Assembly: GCA_009746045.1 (NCBI GenBank)
Contig: RPFO01002063.1
Span: 1 to 64,000, forward strand
Source: Mesostigma viride
Lineage: Eukaryota > Streptophyta > Mesostigmatophyceae > Mesostigmatales > Mesostigmataceae
Length of the DNA: 64,000 nt
Reading direction: 5' to 3'
The notes under the pieces are model-generated. The model made no database searches. It saw only the letters and a program-made list of their open reading frames with translations, and was not told the DNA's origin. The position numbers were made by a program, and so were the translations under genes. This document shows positions 45,598 to 56,787 of this stretch, one piece after another; within the stretch, counting starts at the first letter, position 1, and the number at the start of each line of letters is the position of its first letter.

Positions 45598-48500
45598 CTG
45601 GCCAGAAACATGGGGGTGGGTCGTCACACATGGAATCATCATCGGAGTTTGTCGCTGATTCCTATTGAATTGGAGGTCACCCTCGCGGTGCCGTCATTCA
45701 TCAAACGCATTTGGGCCCGTCAAGACTCTCGTCATCACACCCCGAATATAGACCTCCTTTACCAACTAATATCACACCCCGAATACAGAACTCCTTTACC
45801 AACTAGTATCACACCCCGAATATAGACCTCCTTTACCAACTAGTATCACACCCCGAATATAGACCTCCTTTACCAACTACTATCACACCCCAAACATAGA
45901 CCAACCCACCTGGATCAAGTGGTTCTCCATCACGTCCCAAACAAAGACCTCCTTAACCAGGTTAACCCAGTTAAGCAGCCCGCCTAAATCAGTGCCAACA
46001 AAAAACCATCGACCAACCTGAATCAAGTGGTTCTCCATCACGTCCCGGATGACGCCGTACCCGTCAAAGTACCCCGCGCGCTCGTCAATCCCTGCCGTCT
46101 CCTTGTACGTGATCTGCACGTTCGCGATGTGCTGGTTGCTGAACAGCGCGTGGATAAACCGGTTCGCGAACCGCATCATGAGCTCGTTCTGGACCACCTC
46201 CTTGCCCAAGAAGTGGTCGATCCGGTACACGCGCTCCTCAGGCCACCGCGACGATATCTCCCGGTTGAGCTGCTCCGCCGTCTCTGTATTCCTCCCAAAG
46301 GGCTTCTCGATGATCAGTCGCGCCCACCCGCCCTCCTTTGTTGTCGCCTTGTCGCTCTCGACATGCTCCGCGACGTTCCGGGCGATCGCAGAATACACGT
46401 CCGGGGGCGTCGCCAGGTAGTACATCCGGCGCGCCGGCAGGTTCCCCGCAGCCCGCTCATACTCCTCCAGATTCTTGTGCAGCTCCTGATAGGCGTTGGG
46501 GTCGTCGTACTGGCCGGACAGGTAGGTGATGTGTGACAGGAAGCGGTCGACCTCAGCCTCCGGGGCGGAGCCCTTCTGCATCAGCGGCGGCTTGATCTTT
46601 GCGCGGAGGTCTCTGTCGGACATCTGGCTGCGCGCAAAGCCGAGCACGCGCACGTTCTTGGGAAGCTGGCCGTTGCAGTGGAGCGCCAGCAACGCCGGAA
46701 ATGTCTGGCGGACCGGTCAGAGGGGTCAATGATAGGTGAAAATTCAAGCCAAAGGTAGGTGAAATCGCAAGGGGGGGGATTAAGAAAATGGTCCAGCAGC
46801 GGGCGGTCAGCAAAGGGATTACTTGAACATTGCGAAATACACATGCAGAACGGGGATTTTCGTACGCAGAGCACTCAATGTTTGCCGGACGTCACAGCCT
46901 ACCGGACATTATGCACAGCCTGCCACGGCACGCACATCCCGCGACAGTACGTCATGGGGTGGCAGACAGGCAGGACGTCATATGCACAGCATGCTGCACA
47001 ACACGCACATCTGACACATGACACGCACAATGATCTGACACGTGGCATCATGCCGGAAGGGTACGTAAGCGTGGGACTATGGAGAGGGGAACATCTGACA
47101 GACGTCACCAGGGTGGCAGGGGAGTCGATACTGTGGCCGGGAAGCAGAGAAAAGCTGGGGAGGGATCGAGAGGTGCAGTCAAAGCCAAGGAGGGCCGGGT
47201 TCCGTCACTTCACTGTGCAAGAACGTCCGAGAGTCACGTGCGGAAGGGGAACGCCTGAACTCTGAAAGACGTCACGGCACGCCAGCACACGTCACGATAC
47301 CTACACTCGGGTAAGCACTGCACACACTGAGGTACAAAAGAGTGAGGAAACATTTGCCTGATGTCGCGGTTGCTAAAAAAACACAGTGAGGCCGTGCCGG
47401 GGTGGGTGGGTGGGTGGGTGGGTGGGTGGGTGGGTGCTGGGGGTGGTGGTGCCAGGCCCGGGGGGGGGGGGGGGGGGGGAGCTGGGGGGGGGGGGGGAAG
47501 ACATTGCTGGAATGTCACGTATTGTGGGCGGTGGGTGGGTGGGTGGGTGGGTGGGTGGGTGGGTGGGTGGGTGGGTGGTGGGTGGGTGGGTGGGTGGGTG
47601 GTGGGTGGGTGGGTGGGTGGGTGGGTGGGTGGGTGGGTGGGTGGGTGGGTGGGTGGGTGGGTGGGTGGGTGGGTGGGTGGGTGGGTGGGTGGGTGGGTGG
47701 GTGAATTCGATTTTGCATGCAATAGCGGCAAATATCTGCCCGACACCACATCGTACATACGCCATCACATCATGCCATGTGGACAGGGGCCCATGCAGAA
47801 TTTGTGCGGAAAAAAATTGTCTGTCAACCATTTAGGCAAGTTGCGCATAGCTTTAAGATTGGGAATAATCTGCACGCCGGGCACGCCACATCAAGCCACG
47901 TCAGCGCCACATCACTCCCTTGGTGGATCCAACTTCCGAGCAACAAGAACACCGGACAATTAATTGTGTCTAACGCCCAGTTGTTTTATCACTTAATCTA
48001 TTTATCGGCACACAGTAAATATTATCTTTTGTGTAAACCCGATCGCCTCATGAGCATCAAGTCGGTGGCGAGCAAGGCTGCTGCGCCAGGGCAAGCAATA
48101 CTGCGTGCATTGACTGTCTATTTATTCAAAGCAGTCCAGTGCCTAGTGCCCGCACACGGCACAACCCAACTTATCTTCGTTGTATGCAGCGAGGAGGGCA
48201 GATAATCACTATGTATGTGTGTGCTGCAGCAAAGTAGCGCAGGCGACGCAGGCCAGCTGCCTTTTAGAGTTTAGACACATGGTTTGTAGTTTGACAAAGC
48301 ATAGGGTGCCTAAATATTTCCACAACCAAGACCATGGAAGGTGACAAGCCACTGTTTATTGAGGCAAGAACTGAAACTTGTACACTACGGCTACGTGGTC
48401 ATCTGCCGTTGGGCGCAATCCTCTTGATCGAGGTAGTTCTGGGCAGCGCGTGTTGTACAACATCATGTTGTACAGAATCATGGGGACGTGCACAACCAGT

Positions 48501-48812
48501 CACGGCGAGTTGCCCTAGTGATTACCGACGAAACAAATGGATTGATTAGACAGCTCCCGAACAGCACCGGGCCCCTCCCGTTTCCACGTATACTAGCCTA
48601 GTGTTCCGACCCGCGCGCCAGCAATCGGATGGAAACGCGACAAGCTGAAGTATTGTTATATATGTATACATACCGACCATTTGCTGTGCGAGATCTCCGC
48701 TGGCCCCGAACAGGACAATCGTCAAGCCCGGAAACTTGACGACTTGATCCAACGCCTCCCCGACACTCACGTTCAAGCTCTCCATTTTCTGTTTCGACGT
48801 TTCGGAAGCCAT
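44812..48812 (-). CDS. G6PD: Glucose-6-phosphate 1-dehydrogenase, 3 exons
   Basis: Exons 48678-48812, 46018-46704 and 44812-45597 join in phase 0 to 535 residues, normal for a cytosolic G6PD. Exon 1 carries the NADP-binding GASGDLA; exon 2 starts TFPALLALHCNG and includes LIIEKPFGRN and the active-site RIDHFLGKE; exon 3 starts VLALLAMETPVSLSS and includes YERLILDALAGDRQHF. The enzyme oxidises glucose 6-phosphate with NADP+ at the entry of the oxidative pentose phosphate pathway. No plastid transit peptide: the N-terminus is short (MASETSKQKMESLN). The exon 1 donor is GTCGGT, a weak site, but it is the one that keeps family length. Exon 2 has a duplicated end (see 45910-45938). Confidence 0.93.
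45730..45938 (-). repeat. Duplicate of G6PD exon 2 end and derived 39-bp tandem repeats
   Basis: Minus strand: 29 bases ending exon 2 (GGGACGTGATGGAG to CAG) recur at 45910-45938 with one mismatch, followed by donor GTGGGT. Downstream, about four 39-bp units with TTGGTAAAGGAGGTCTATAT continue the same sequence in decayed form. Confidence 0.88.
46018..46704 (-). CDS. G6PD: G6PD exon 2
   Basis: 229 codons; acceptor GCCAG, donor GTTGGT. Ends VMENHLIQ, the conserved place where LALLAME follows. Confidence 0.92.
46705..48677 (-). other. G6PD intron 1 with (GGGT)n microsatellites
   Basis: Contains GGGT tetranucleotide tracts at 47398-47437 and 47530-47702, G-runs at 47459-47498, and many GACGTCA/CACGTCA words. 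No coding content recognised. Confidence 0.8.
48678..48812 (-). CDS. G6PD: G6PD exon 1
   Basis: 45 codons ending GASGDLAQQM; donor GTCGGT. Confidence 0.88.
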
Positions 48813-49702
48813 TTTGGCAGGAATTGGGAGGTGCTGGAATCGAGGTAAGTAGCACCCCGACGCAACCTAAAATGGCGATTACTTGTAAGTCTTGCAGGCC
48901 AGCTACAAATTCCACGCATCTGCCCGCTGCATGATCACGCATAAGGTGCCTGCAGGCAGTCGCTAGCGGTTGCCAAACACGCAATCAGCTAGGGAGACGG
49001 CGATATTTCTAGTAGGCCGCGGCCGCGCGGTGCAGGTAGTTAGCCATGTAGGCAACCAGCCCACGCATACAGATAGAGATATTGACAATGCCGCGTCATG
49101 CCGGCCGAAATATTCCTACCACATACAGTTTTACCAGCTACCGTACCGGCATAATTAAGCCCCGTTTGCAGGGCTGATGGATGTTGAGCGCCCCGCAGGT
49201 TTATACTGTATCACTTATCGGGCATCACACACCATCTGTTTGTTGAAAGTGTGCCGCAGGTACTAGGAAGGCGACAATTTCCCGAAAATGTATCAGAACT
49301 ATGCCAGCTGAAAGTTGAAAACTGTTCAGTTCTAAGCTACTGAGCATGCACTGGGCAGGTTCTTCTCGGTAAGACTACTAGAAGTAATCTCTGCTCGGCT
49401 GCCCATGTGCGTGGGCCACCACCACCACCACTATTGCCTAGTTTTGGCGCGCAGTCGATTTACCAGCTTTACATCTGCGGAGCACATACATACGTAACAC
49501 ACAGACCTGGACTTCACAAGTTGATATCCACCTACATTAAAAACCATCGGGCAGGTTATGATATCTTGTTGCATACGTACCATCAGCCCCATCCGGGCCG
49601 AGCCCGCTGGGGAATACATTGGCCGGGCTACACTTGGGTTAAGATGATTACCCTGGCGGTAGACCACCCTCCGAGGGTGGCCCTGCGGTCCACGAGAGTC
49701 TC
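48813..49702. other. G6PD upstream region and start of LINE debris
   Basis: Promoter side of G6PD; no TATA seen. From about 49440 an open frame (FGAQSIYQLYICGAHTYV) may be degraded LINE coding. Confidence 0.35.
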
Positions 49703-49717
49703 GTGGACCGCAGGGCC
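49664..49717. repeat. Two abutting perfect palindromes
   Basis: CCACCCTC-C-GAGGGTGG (49664-49680) runs directly into a 39-bp palindrome with 19-bp arms and a 1-base centre (49679-49717; left arm GGCCCTGCGGTCCACGAGA). Confidence 0.95.
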
Positions 49718-49995
49718 ACTGATGTACAACATCTTTTGATGCATAGGGCGATAGGGGTCTGCGCTACGCTCCACGAGCGTTTTGGTCATGATGCATCATG
49801 CCTGTGCACGCACCCTAGTGAAGCCATTGAGCACAGGTTCCTTTTCTGTAATCTCCCAGGGGTTTGGACGTGGCTCATTAACATCTGGGCCGCATGGACG
49901 GCATCGCCACCCAATCTCCCAATTACACTACAATACGCTTCCGCGGACACCTTTTTCAGCGGGGAAAGTGCCCTCGGGCTTCCGGGGCAAATTCA
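49703..49995 (+). mobile_element. LINE remnant, zf-RVT region
   Basis: Frame with HERFGHDASCLCTHPSEAIE then HRFLFCNLPGVWTWLINIW, the C-x-C...E-x-I-x-H-x-F-x-x-C...W pattern of the zinc-binding domain after LINE reverse transcriptases. It is interrupted by unrelated sequence after about 49995. Confidence 0.6.
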
Positions 49996-50408
49996 GCAAG
50001 CGCTGCGGAACTTAGATACTAAAATTTCGTTTTTGGTTCGTACCGTACAGCCAATCATTTTGCGCCCGGATCAAATTGTGATCTGGTCACTGAACACGAA
50101 AATTTCAGCGGAACGTACGAAACACCAACGCAACTAGAGAAAATTTTCAGTGACGAAACTGTAGTACCGTGTACCCAAGCAAAATGTAGTAGGACTTCGC
50201 GAAATTCACGTTCGGAATTTTTCCCGCAAGATTCCCCCGCAAGATTCCCCCGCATGATTCCCCCCGCTAGGTTCAGGCTCCAGTCGATGCTCGCCAAATG
50301 GCGCAAAAAAAGAAACATATGTTAAAATCAACGGTGCGAATCCTCGTTACCGCTCGGGTAACATTCTCACTCATTTCGCGTCTCCTACGAACCGTATTGT
50401 AGTGTAGC

Positions 50409-50792
50409 GTGCGTACCATCATTTTCGGTATTGCTGGCACACCAGGGACCGAGCTTTCAGTTTCCCAAGCAGAATGGATATGGCTACGCACTACTATGCT
50501 ATACGCGATCTGGACCATACGCAACGAGACAGTCTTTAATGTCCGCGAGGAGTATACCCGCGGCGGCGTAGTCCGGCGCTTTATATACCTATGGAATGCG
50601 GCTATGCGCCGCTACTGGCTGTTAGCTCAGGAACAACACAGGGTGTGGGACCCAGGGCCCAATAACGACAAGCCCAGCCCGCTCCAGCTTTTTCATGATC
50701 TACTGGGCCGTAATCAGGTATTCACCAGTATGCCTCATGGCGACATTACTCAGGTCCAATGGCTTCCCTGGTCTAATAACGCGCCCTATTAG
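50409..50792 (+). mobile_element. LINE remnant, C-terminal end
   Basis: 127-codon frame (GTELSVSQAEWIWLRTTMLY, then AIWTIRNETVFN) resembling the C-terminus downstream of zf-RVT in LINE ORF2, stop at 50790-50792. The 400-bp insert separating it from the zf-RVT part has CCCCGCAAGATTC in triplicate (50227-50265) and may be another small element. Confidence 0.5.
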
Positions 50793-51128
50793 CCTTTCAC
50801 CTGTCACCGCCACACGTGTGTGTGCCCACCTTAATTAGGATTCGCTGATACTCATTTCCCCTCTCACCTCTTTGGTCCATAATTGGCTAATAAAATATAC
50901 CCATTTCCCCGAAAAACCATCGGGCACGCCATGGGGACCTACATAGAACCGACGACTGTTGATAAAGTATCCGGAAGGGTCAGATGGAGCCTCGACCTCA
51001 CTGATGCGGAACTCGGCACCTCTGCGACAGTGGGCGCGGCATCAAAAGGCAAGCGCCCTCACCCCGACGCCAGCTAGCCAGGTACGCCTGCTCCCGCCCT
51101 TGTCCCCCCTCTTCCCTATATCATAGCC

Positions 51129-51290
51129 ATGAGCCAGCTCACACTAGTAACGTGGAATGTCAGGGGGCTGAACACATATGGAACAAACACAGCAGGGCAG
51201 GGACAACGTATACCCCGCACCCGAGAGTTAGCGAATGCGTTGCACAACTTGCTCGAGCGCTACGTGGGCCCCTCGCATGAAATTTGGATA
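51129..51290 (+). mobile_element. LINE ORF2 5' end (AP endonuclease), truncated
   Basis: MSQLTLVTWNVRGLNTYG is the N-terminal signature of LINE endonuclease domains. The frame leaves LINE sequence at about 51290, where the gypsy element starts. Confidence 0.7.
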
Positions 51291-51297
51291 GGTCTGC

Positions 51298-51870
51298 TGT
51301 TACGTCGCGTAACAATTCGTTGTAGTTACGGACGTAAATTAGGTCCTTTGCCTCGGTTGTCCCTAGGTTTACGTTTAGGCTCCTACCGGGACATTATTGT
51401 CCTCGTAACAGTACTGTGGTACATTGGGTGCCGTTGGGCGCCGCGCCGCGTACTTTACTAGTGGTCCTGATCCTGTGGTAGAATGTAGTGGACCAGCGTG
51501 CATCAGTAGATTTAGTGGACCAGCGTGCACCTGTAGGCGAGGGCCATGTCGGCCCGAGCGTGTTGGACCGTTGGTGACCATTTATGCGCGTTCTACCCCT
51601 TGTGTGTGCACTCGGCGTGTGTTAAGTGAATTGACACATTTAGGCTTGGGTCACGGCAGTGTAGTTGTGTTTCCTTCCTCTATTCCTGGAGTAAACGGGT
51701 TTTGATAAATGGTTGTATGGCGTATTATAGTAACACTTACGTTAATGCATTGAGATCAGCTCCGTCACGTTCGTCTTTCGCCAGAGGGTTAAGTAGAGGA
51801 GGCCTGACCAGTTTAGGTAGTATCAGGCCCATTAGAGGTAGAGGTGGAGGTAGATATCCGCGGCGTAACA
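51298..51870 (+). repeat. Possible gypsy 5' LTR
   Basis: Bounded by TGTTACG and CGTAACA, which are inverted ends. A second CGTAACA at about 51404 is an alternative end. Confidence 0.3.
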
Positions 51871-52402
51871 ATGGTTCCGGAGGAACTTCAGTAGGTAGTG
51901 AACGAGACGACTATCCCTTGCCACATACACCTTTTCAAGACCCCTTCCGCGTCCAGGAACAAGAAGTCGACACTTCCTTGATAGGTAATGGGCGGGTCGC
52001 CTTCAAGCTAGGAGCGTCGTGCTGCCCGTTTCGGGACACGCTTTACCTAGAAGCTAGACCTGCTCACAGCGGATAAATCCTTTCGTAGTTAGCCTGTCCT
52101 TCGCCTTGTTTTCCTGCTTACGGTTGTTTCCTGCCTTAGATAGGGGAGTATTACTGTTCGGAGACGATTAGCGTCGCAGTACCTACACCTTTTTCCTTGT
52201 GCTGCTGCTTTATTAGACGGCCGCACCCGCAGAGTTACGGGGCGCTGTGTTAGGACGAGCGCTGGGATATCCGGCCGCTGACTTAGGACGAGAGCTGGAA
52301 ACTCCCGCCCTCCTTCTTCTTCGGTGATCCAGATCGTCAAGCTAAGTCGCCTACCCCTACCTCGTCTAGCTTGACATCACAAGACACGCCAGGTGAGTTA
52401 TC

Positions 52403-52795
52403 ATGAGTCAACGTCGTGTTTTTACTGCGCCTTCCCATTCATCTAGTGATAATAGTTTAGCTAAGTATTACGTAGTTATTACCCCTCAATGGTCAGCCAT
52501 TTTCCTCTCTTGGTCAGATGCTAGGAAGATAGTGCAAAACCGTACATATAATGTAATTAGGTATAAGAAATTTGTTACCTTCGAGGAAGCTCAACAATTC
52601 CTTATAGACCATAGCGTATCAGATCTAGGCCTACACGTACGTTCTACTCCTCATGGTCGCCCTCCTGTAGAAGCTCTAGATTTTGCTACCCCTCCTTCGT
52701 CTCCCCCTAAGAGGGCTGCATCCTCATCTAGCTTAGATACTCCTCTCACCTTGGAATTCGGTTCCCTATCCATTACTGTTGTTAAAAAGGACTGA
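52403..52795 (+). CDS. Gypsy accessory ORF with RNase H1 hybrid-binding (viroplasmin-type) domain
   Basis: 130 codons. Residues 20-70 read KYYVVITPQWSAIFLSWSDA, RKIVQNRTYNVIRYKKFVTF, EEAQQFL. This is the pattern of the small domain found at the N-terminus of RNase H1 and in caulimovirus P6 (YAV-G-x-x-GI-x-x-x-W-x-x-(A/C)-x-x-x-V ... (Y/F)KKF-x-x-x-x-x-A-x-x-F). It binds RNA/DNA hybrids. The C-terminal half is Ser/Pro rich. It lies upstream of gag as a separate ORF, an unusual place for this domain in Ty3/gypsy elements. Confidence 0.7.
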   Translation: MSQRRVFTAPSHSSSDNSLAKYYVVITPQWSAIFLSWSDARKIVQNRTYNVIRYKKFVTFEEAQQFLIDHSVSDLGLHVRSTPHGRPPVEALDFATPPSSPPKRAASSSSLDTPLTLEFGSLSITVVKKD

Positions 52796-52968
52796 TTTAA
52801 ATTGTTCCTTTCTTTTAAGCCATTAAAATCTTTTCCTTTTCTTTCCTTGCCTTATATTAGGCCTTGTCCTTTATCCTTGTTGCTTTCAGTTAGATTTTGA
52901 TCATTTACTTAAACAAAAATGGATCCAGTGGGTGGTAACTGTCGCCTATACCTACCAATACTCCTACT

Positions 52969-52969
52969 A

Positions 52970-53006
<37 letters not shown>

Positions 53007-54630
53007 CCATAACAACAATCGGGGTAACCGACGGGACTCACTTGAAACGGTACACCATCTCACTCCTCAAGGTAATCTTCGTGCCTCACCTCCTTCTCCT
53101 CTTGCTGATGGTCGCCGTCGTCCCTCACTTACCCCTCCTACCTATGAACAACGTCAACGTATGCAAGTCAGATTTAGTGATGACCCTTCCCTTACCCTGA
53201 ACCAGGCCCCTGCCCCTCCTGCAACCTTGGCTCAACCCTCCAGCAGGTCCTCACTAACTAACAATGTTTTTAGGCCTCCTTCCCACCCTGTTCCTTCCAT
53301 GCCTGCTCTTAACACGGGTCGTGCCTCTGCCCCTGTCGGTCCTTCTGGGCGCCCTAGTGCAGTTCCCTTTTACCCACCTGCTTCCTGGTCCTACCCTGAG
53401 ACGGCCTATGAGGCAGCCCAGGTCCCTACCCGTGTGGCTGATTTAGAAGTTAATAGTGATTTCAGTACCATGCCCTTAGATGACAGAAATTATGATCATT
53501 TTGCCTATTCCTCTCTTCGTGAGCAATATACTGTCCCCTTCTCTTATGGGCACCAGCCTGAAACGGTGGCCCCGTCTAGACCCCTACCCAAGACTTTTCC
53601 TCTTCCTTCCTTCTATCCCGCTTATGTAGCAGTGGAAGATAGTGGCCCTATGGGAAAAACTGACTCTTCTAATCCCCCTAAGCCCCCTGCTCTTCCCCTC
53701 TTTGCTAACCTTCCCAAGCTGGATGTCAAGTCTACCCCTCAACAGTTTTTCACCTTTATTATGTTGCTTACACAGAACACGGAGTCGTGGCAGAATCATA
53801 ATAGATGGCGTCTTTCTGATGCTGTATTAGTTCCTCACTATCTCACAACCTGTATTACTCCTGAGCTTGCTAACCTCATTCAGTGTGAGTCTTTGGCCTC
53901 TCATGCCTACCCTAACTCTGTAGCAGAATTGTTTAAGCGTTTAGAGAACCATTTAGTCCCTCCTGATTCAGATTGGCAGGATAGATTAGCCTTTGGTACC
54001 TTGCAGCAGGGTACTAAATCATTTAAGGAGTATATGAAAGAGTTTGATGCTCAGATGGTACGAATTAGGGATTTGTCGGGTGCAGAAGTACGTGCTCGCT
54101 TCCTCCAAGGCCTCAGTAGACCCTTATTACGTGAAGTCAAGCGCCAGTTCTCTGCCTACCGTTTTACTGATCTGCCCCTCAAGCATGTGCGCCAGCATCT
54201 CTTGCGTGTAGCAGATTTCTTCACCACCCCTTCTCTTCCTACCCGTTCCCGTATTAATAATATTATCCTTACCCCTGAGGAGGAGAACTCCTATGTAGAA
54301 GAATTAGATATCTGTGTTACTGACCTTTCAGCCCTTGATGTCTCTCATATCACATGCTATCATTGTAAGGAAGTAGGTCATCTTAAACGTGAGTGCCCCA
54401 AGTTCCTTTCGGGTGCTCCCCCTCATCCCGACGCTCGCCCTCCTCGTACCCCTCAGCGTGCTCCTATTCGTCCTACTTCAGGACGCATCCCTTCAGCTAC
54501 CCCTAGTAGGCTGAATGCTGTGCAGACAGGATCCCAGGGTTCCCCTATGATAATCAGGCTCCCGCACCCTCTTCGCTCCCTCGTGACCCTCCAGCAGTGG
54601 CTTTTTCGCCAGGGTCTTCTTCGGGGTTAG
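52969..54630 (+). CDS. gag: Gypsy gag
   Basis: Starts with ATG and an (AAT)n-coded poly-Asn run. A Pro/Ser-rich region (to about residue 230) is followed by the capsid-like helical domain (PQQFFTFIMLLTQNTESWQN to about residue 440) and a zinc knuckle CYHCKEVGHLKREC at about 465. Near 54540 (CCCC run) protein-like sequence changes to another frame, so the C-terminus printed in this frame is probably wrong. Confidence 0.85.
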
Positions 54631-54777
54631 TTCCTATGGATTTGGGGGGGAGGGGGAACAGTAGGCCTGTCAGCCGGGGGTAACCTGGACAGGTCCTTAG
54701 ATAGTACCCCAGATAAAAATTTTTGCCTGCCTGTTTTTATAACCTCTGTAGGAGCTGAATCTTCCCTACCACTACGT

Positions 54778-56787
54778 GTGCGTCCTCTTATGTTCTTGAA
54801 TGGTGGTTTAACCGTCCCTCACACTGTTGTAGACCCCTTCTTGCATGCTGATGAACTCTTGAATGTCTCTGTGTTGGTAGATAGCGGTGCGGCTAGCTCC
54901 TTTGTGAGCGAGGCCCTAGTTAGACGTTTAGGACTAGTCCCTACCCCTCACACCAAACCCGTTACTGTTCATTATGCTGATGGTCGCACCAGTCATTCCC
55001 CGGGTACGGTGTCCCTTCCCATGGTTATACAAGGACGTACTGTCAACCTGACGGCCACTATAGGCCCTATCACTACCGCTGATGTATTACTAGGATTAGA
55101 TTGGCACCAGGATAATAAGATTACTATTAATTATGATACCATGGTCATTTGGTTTCCAGATAGCTCTTACTGGGTACCTGAACGTCATTATAGATTGGAA
55201 AATTTATCCTTGGTAGATATTACTCCTCCTACACCTGTTGATCCTCCTGTAAGACCTATACCTGAAGTAATAATGTCAAATGACGAATTACGTTCTGAAT
55301 TAAAGCAAAATGGATACCTATTATGTATGTTCCTTCAGTTAGAAGTACAACAGATACCTATCACTAACAATAGTGTGGATATAGATGTAAATACAGTGGA
55401 TACAATAGGAGTAGGATTTACTGAAAATGAAATAGTAAGATACATGGCTGTGATAGATTCCTCAAAAGTATTTGAAGAAAAGACTCCTTCTTATCCTCCT
55501 CCTCGTTCTGTTTTACACCGTGTAGTTATCAAGGACGGTGCAGTTCCTACGCACTCTCCGATGTATAGAATGGGCCCTACCGAGTTAAAGGAACTAAAAC
55601 AGATTTTAGTGTCATTATTAGAAGCAGGATTGATAGAGCCTAGTAACTCCCCCTACTCAGCTGGTGTCCTGTTAGTTCCTAAGCCAAATGGCAAGTTTCG
55701 CCTAGTTACTGATTATAGGAAGTTGAATGATATTACTGTGAAATCTAAATACCCTCTACCTCGTATTGACGATATATTTAATAAGGTTAAAGGTTCCACT
55801 TGTTTCACAGTACTGGATTGTGCGGATGGTTTTTGGCAGTTGCGGATAGCTCCTGAGGATTGCCATAAAACCGCCTTTGCTACCCCTTTTGGTCATTACC
55901 AGTTTAGAGTAGCGGCTATGGGACTCTGTAACTCGCCTGCCTCTTTTCAAATGTTAATGAATGAAGTGCTTAGACCTGTTATGGGAAATTCTCATCTTCC
56001 TCAGGTGTCCTCTGATCTAAAGGATCCCTCCTTCTCCTCTGTTTCTTTATCTGAGCATGACCGTTCTTGTGCTCAAGCTTACTTAGATGATATTCTTATT
56101 TACTCTCCTGATTTTGAAACGCACCTACGTGATTTAAAGAAAGTATTAGAAATAATGGCTGAAAATTCTTTGTGGGCGCGCCGTGCTAAAGTGCGTTCGG
56201 GTAGGAGTGTCCCATTTTTAGGGCACGTTCTGTCAGATGCCGGGGTCGCTACCGACCCGGATAAAACTAAGTCAATTCAGGAATGGCCTACTCCTACCGA
56301 CGTTAAAGGTGTACGTAGTTTCCTAGGAATTGCTTCTTACTATAGGCGTTTTATCCCGCGTTTCGCCACTATAGCAGCCCCTATTAATCATTTATTAAAG
56401 AAGGATATCCCCTTTGTTTGGAGTAGTGAGTGTCAGTCTGCTTTTCAGTGCCTAAAATCCCTACTCCTTTCCCCTCCTGTACTCATCCTACCGGATACTA
56501 CTAAACCCTTTGTTGTGGCTACAGATGCTAGTAAAGTAGCTATAGGTGGTGTCCTTCTCCAGGATCAGGGTCAGGGCTTACAGCCAATTGAATATATCTC
56601 TAGGACAATGCTCCCTGCGGAGCGTAACTATCCCGTCCACCAGCAGGAACTCTTAGCTGTGGTGTATTGTTGCCACGCGTGGCAGCACTTCCTTAAAGGT
56701 GCTCAATTTGATGTCTGCCTGAATGAACCCTGTGAGCTAGATCCTTATAGGTTAGTTATCCAAACGGATCATCGTCCCCTTACCCAT
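54778..56787 (+). CDS. pol: Gypsy protease-RT-RNase H, interrupted
   Basis: Frame open from just after the gag stop. Aspartic protease VDSGAASSFV at about residue 38; RT with LVTDYRKLNDITVKSKYPLP, then YLDDILIYS at about 435; RNase H starting VVATDASKVAIGG at about 580. Cut after TDHRPLTH by the ORF1-only element; coding resumes at 57778. Confidence 0.92.

Noticed and set aside
51702-52076. Arg/Gly-rich 124-codon ORF
   Set aside because: Overlaps the possible gypsy LTR and leader; no recognisable domain, so not called a gene.
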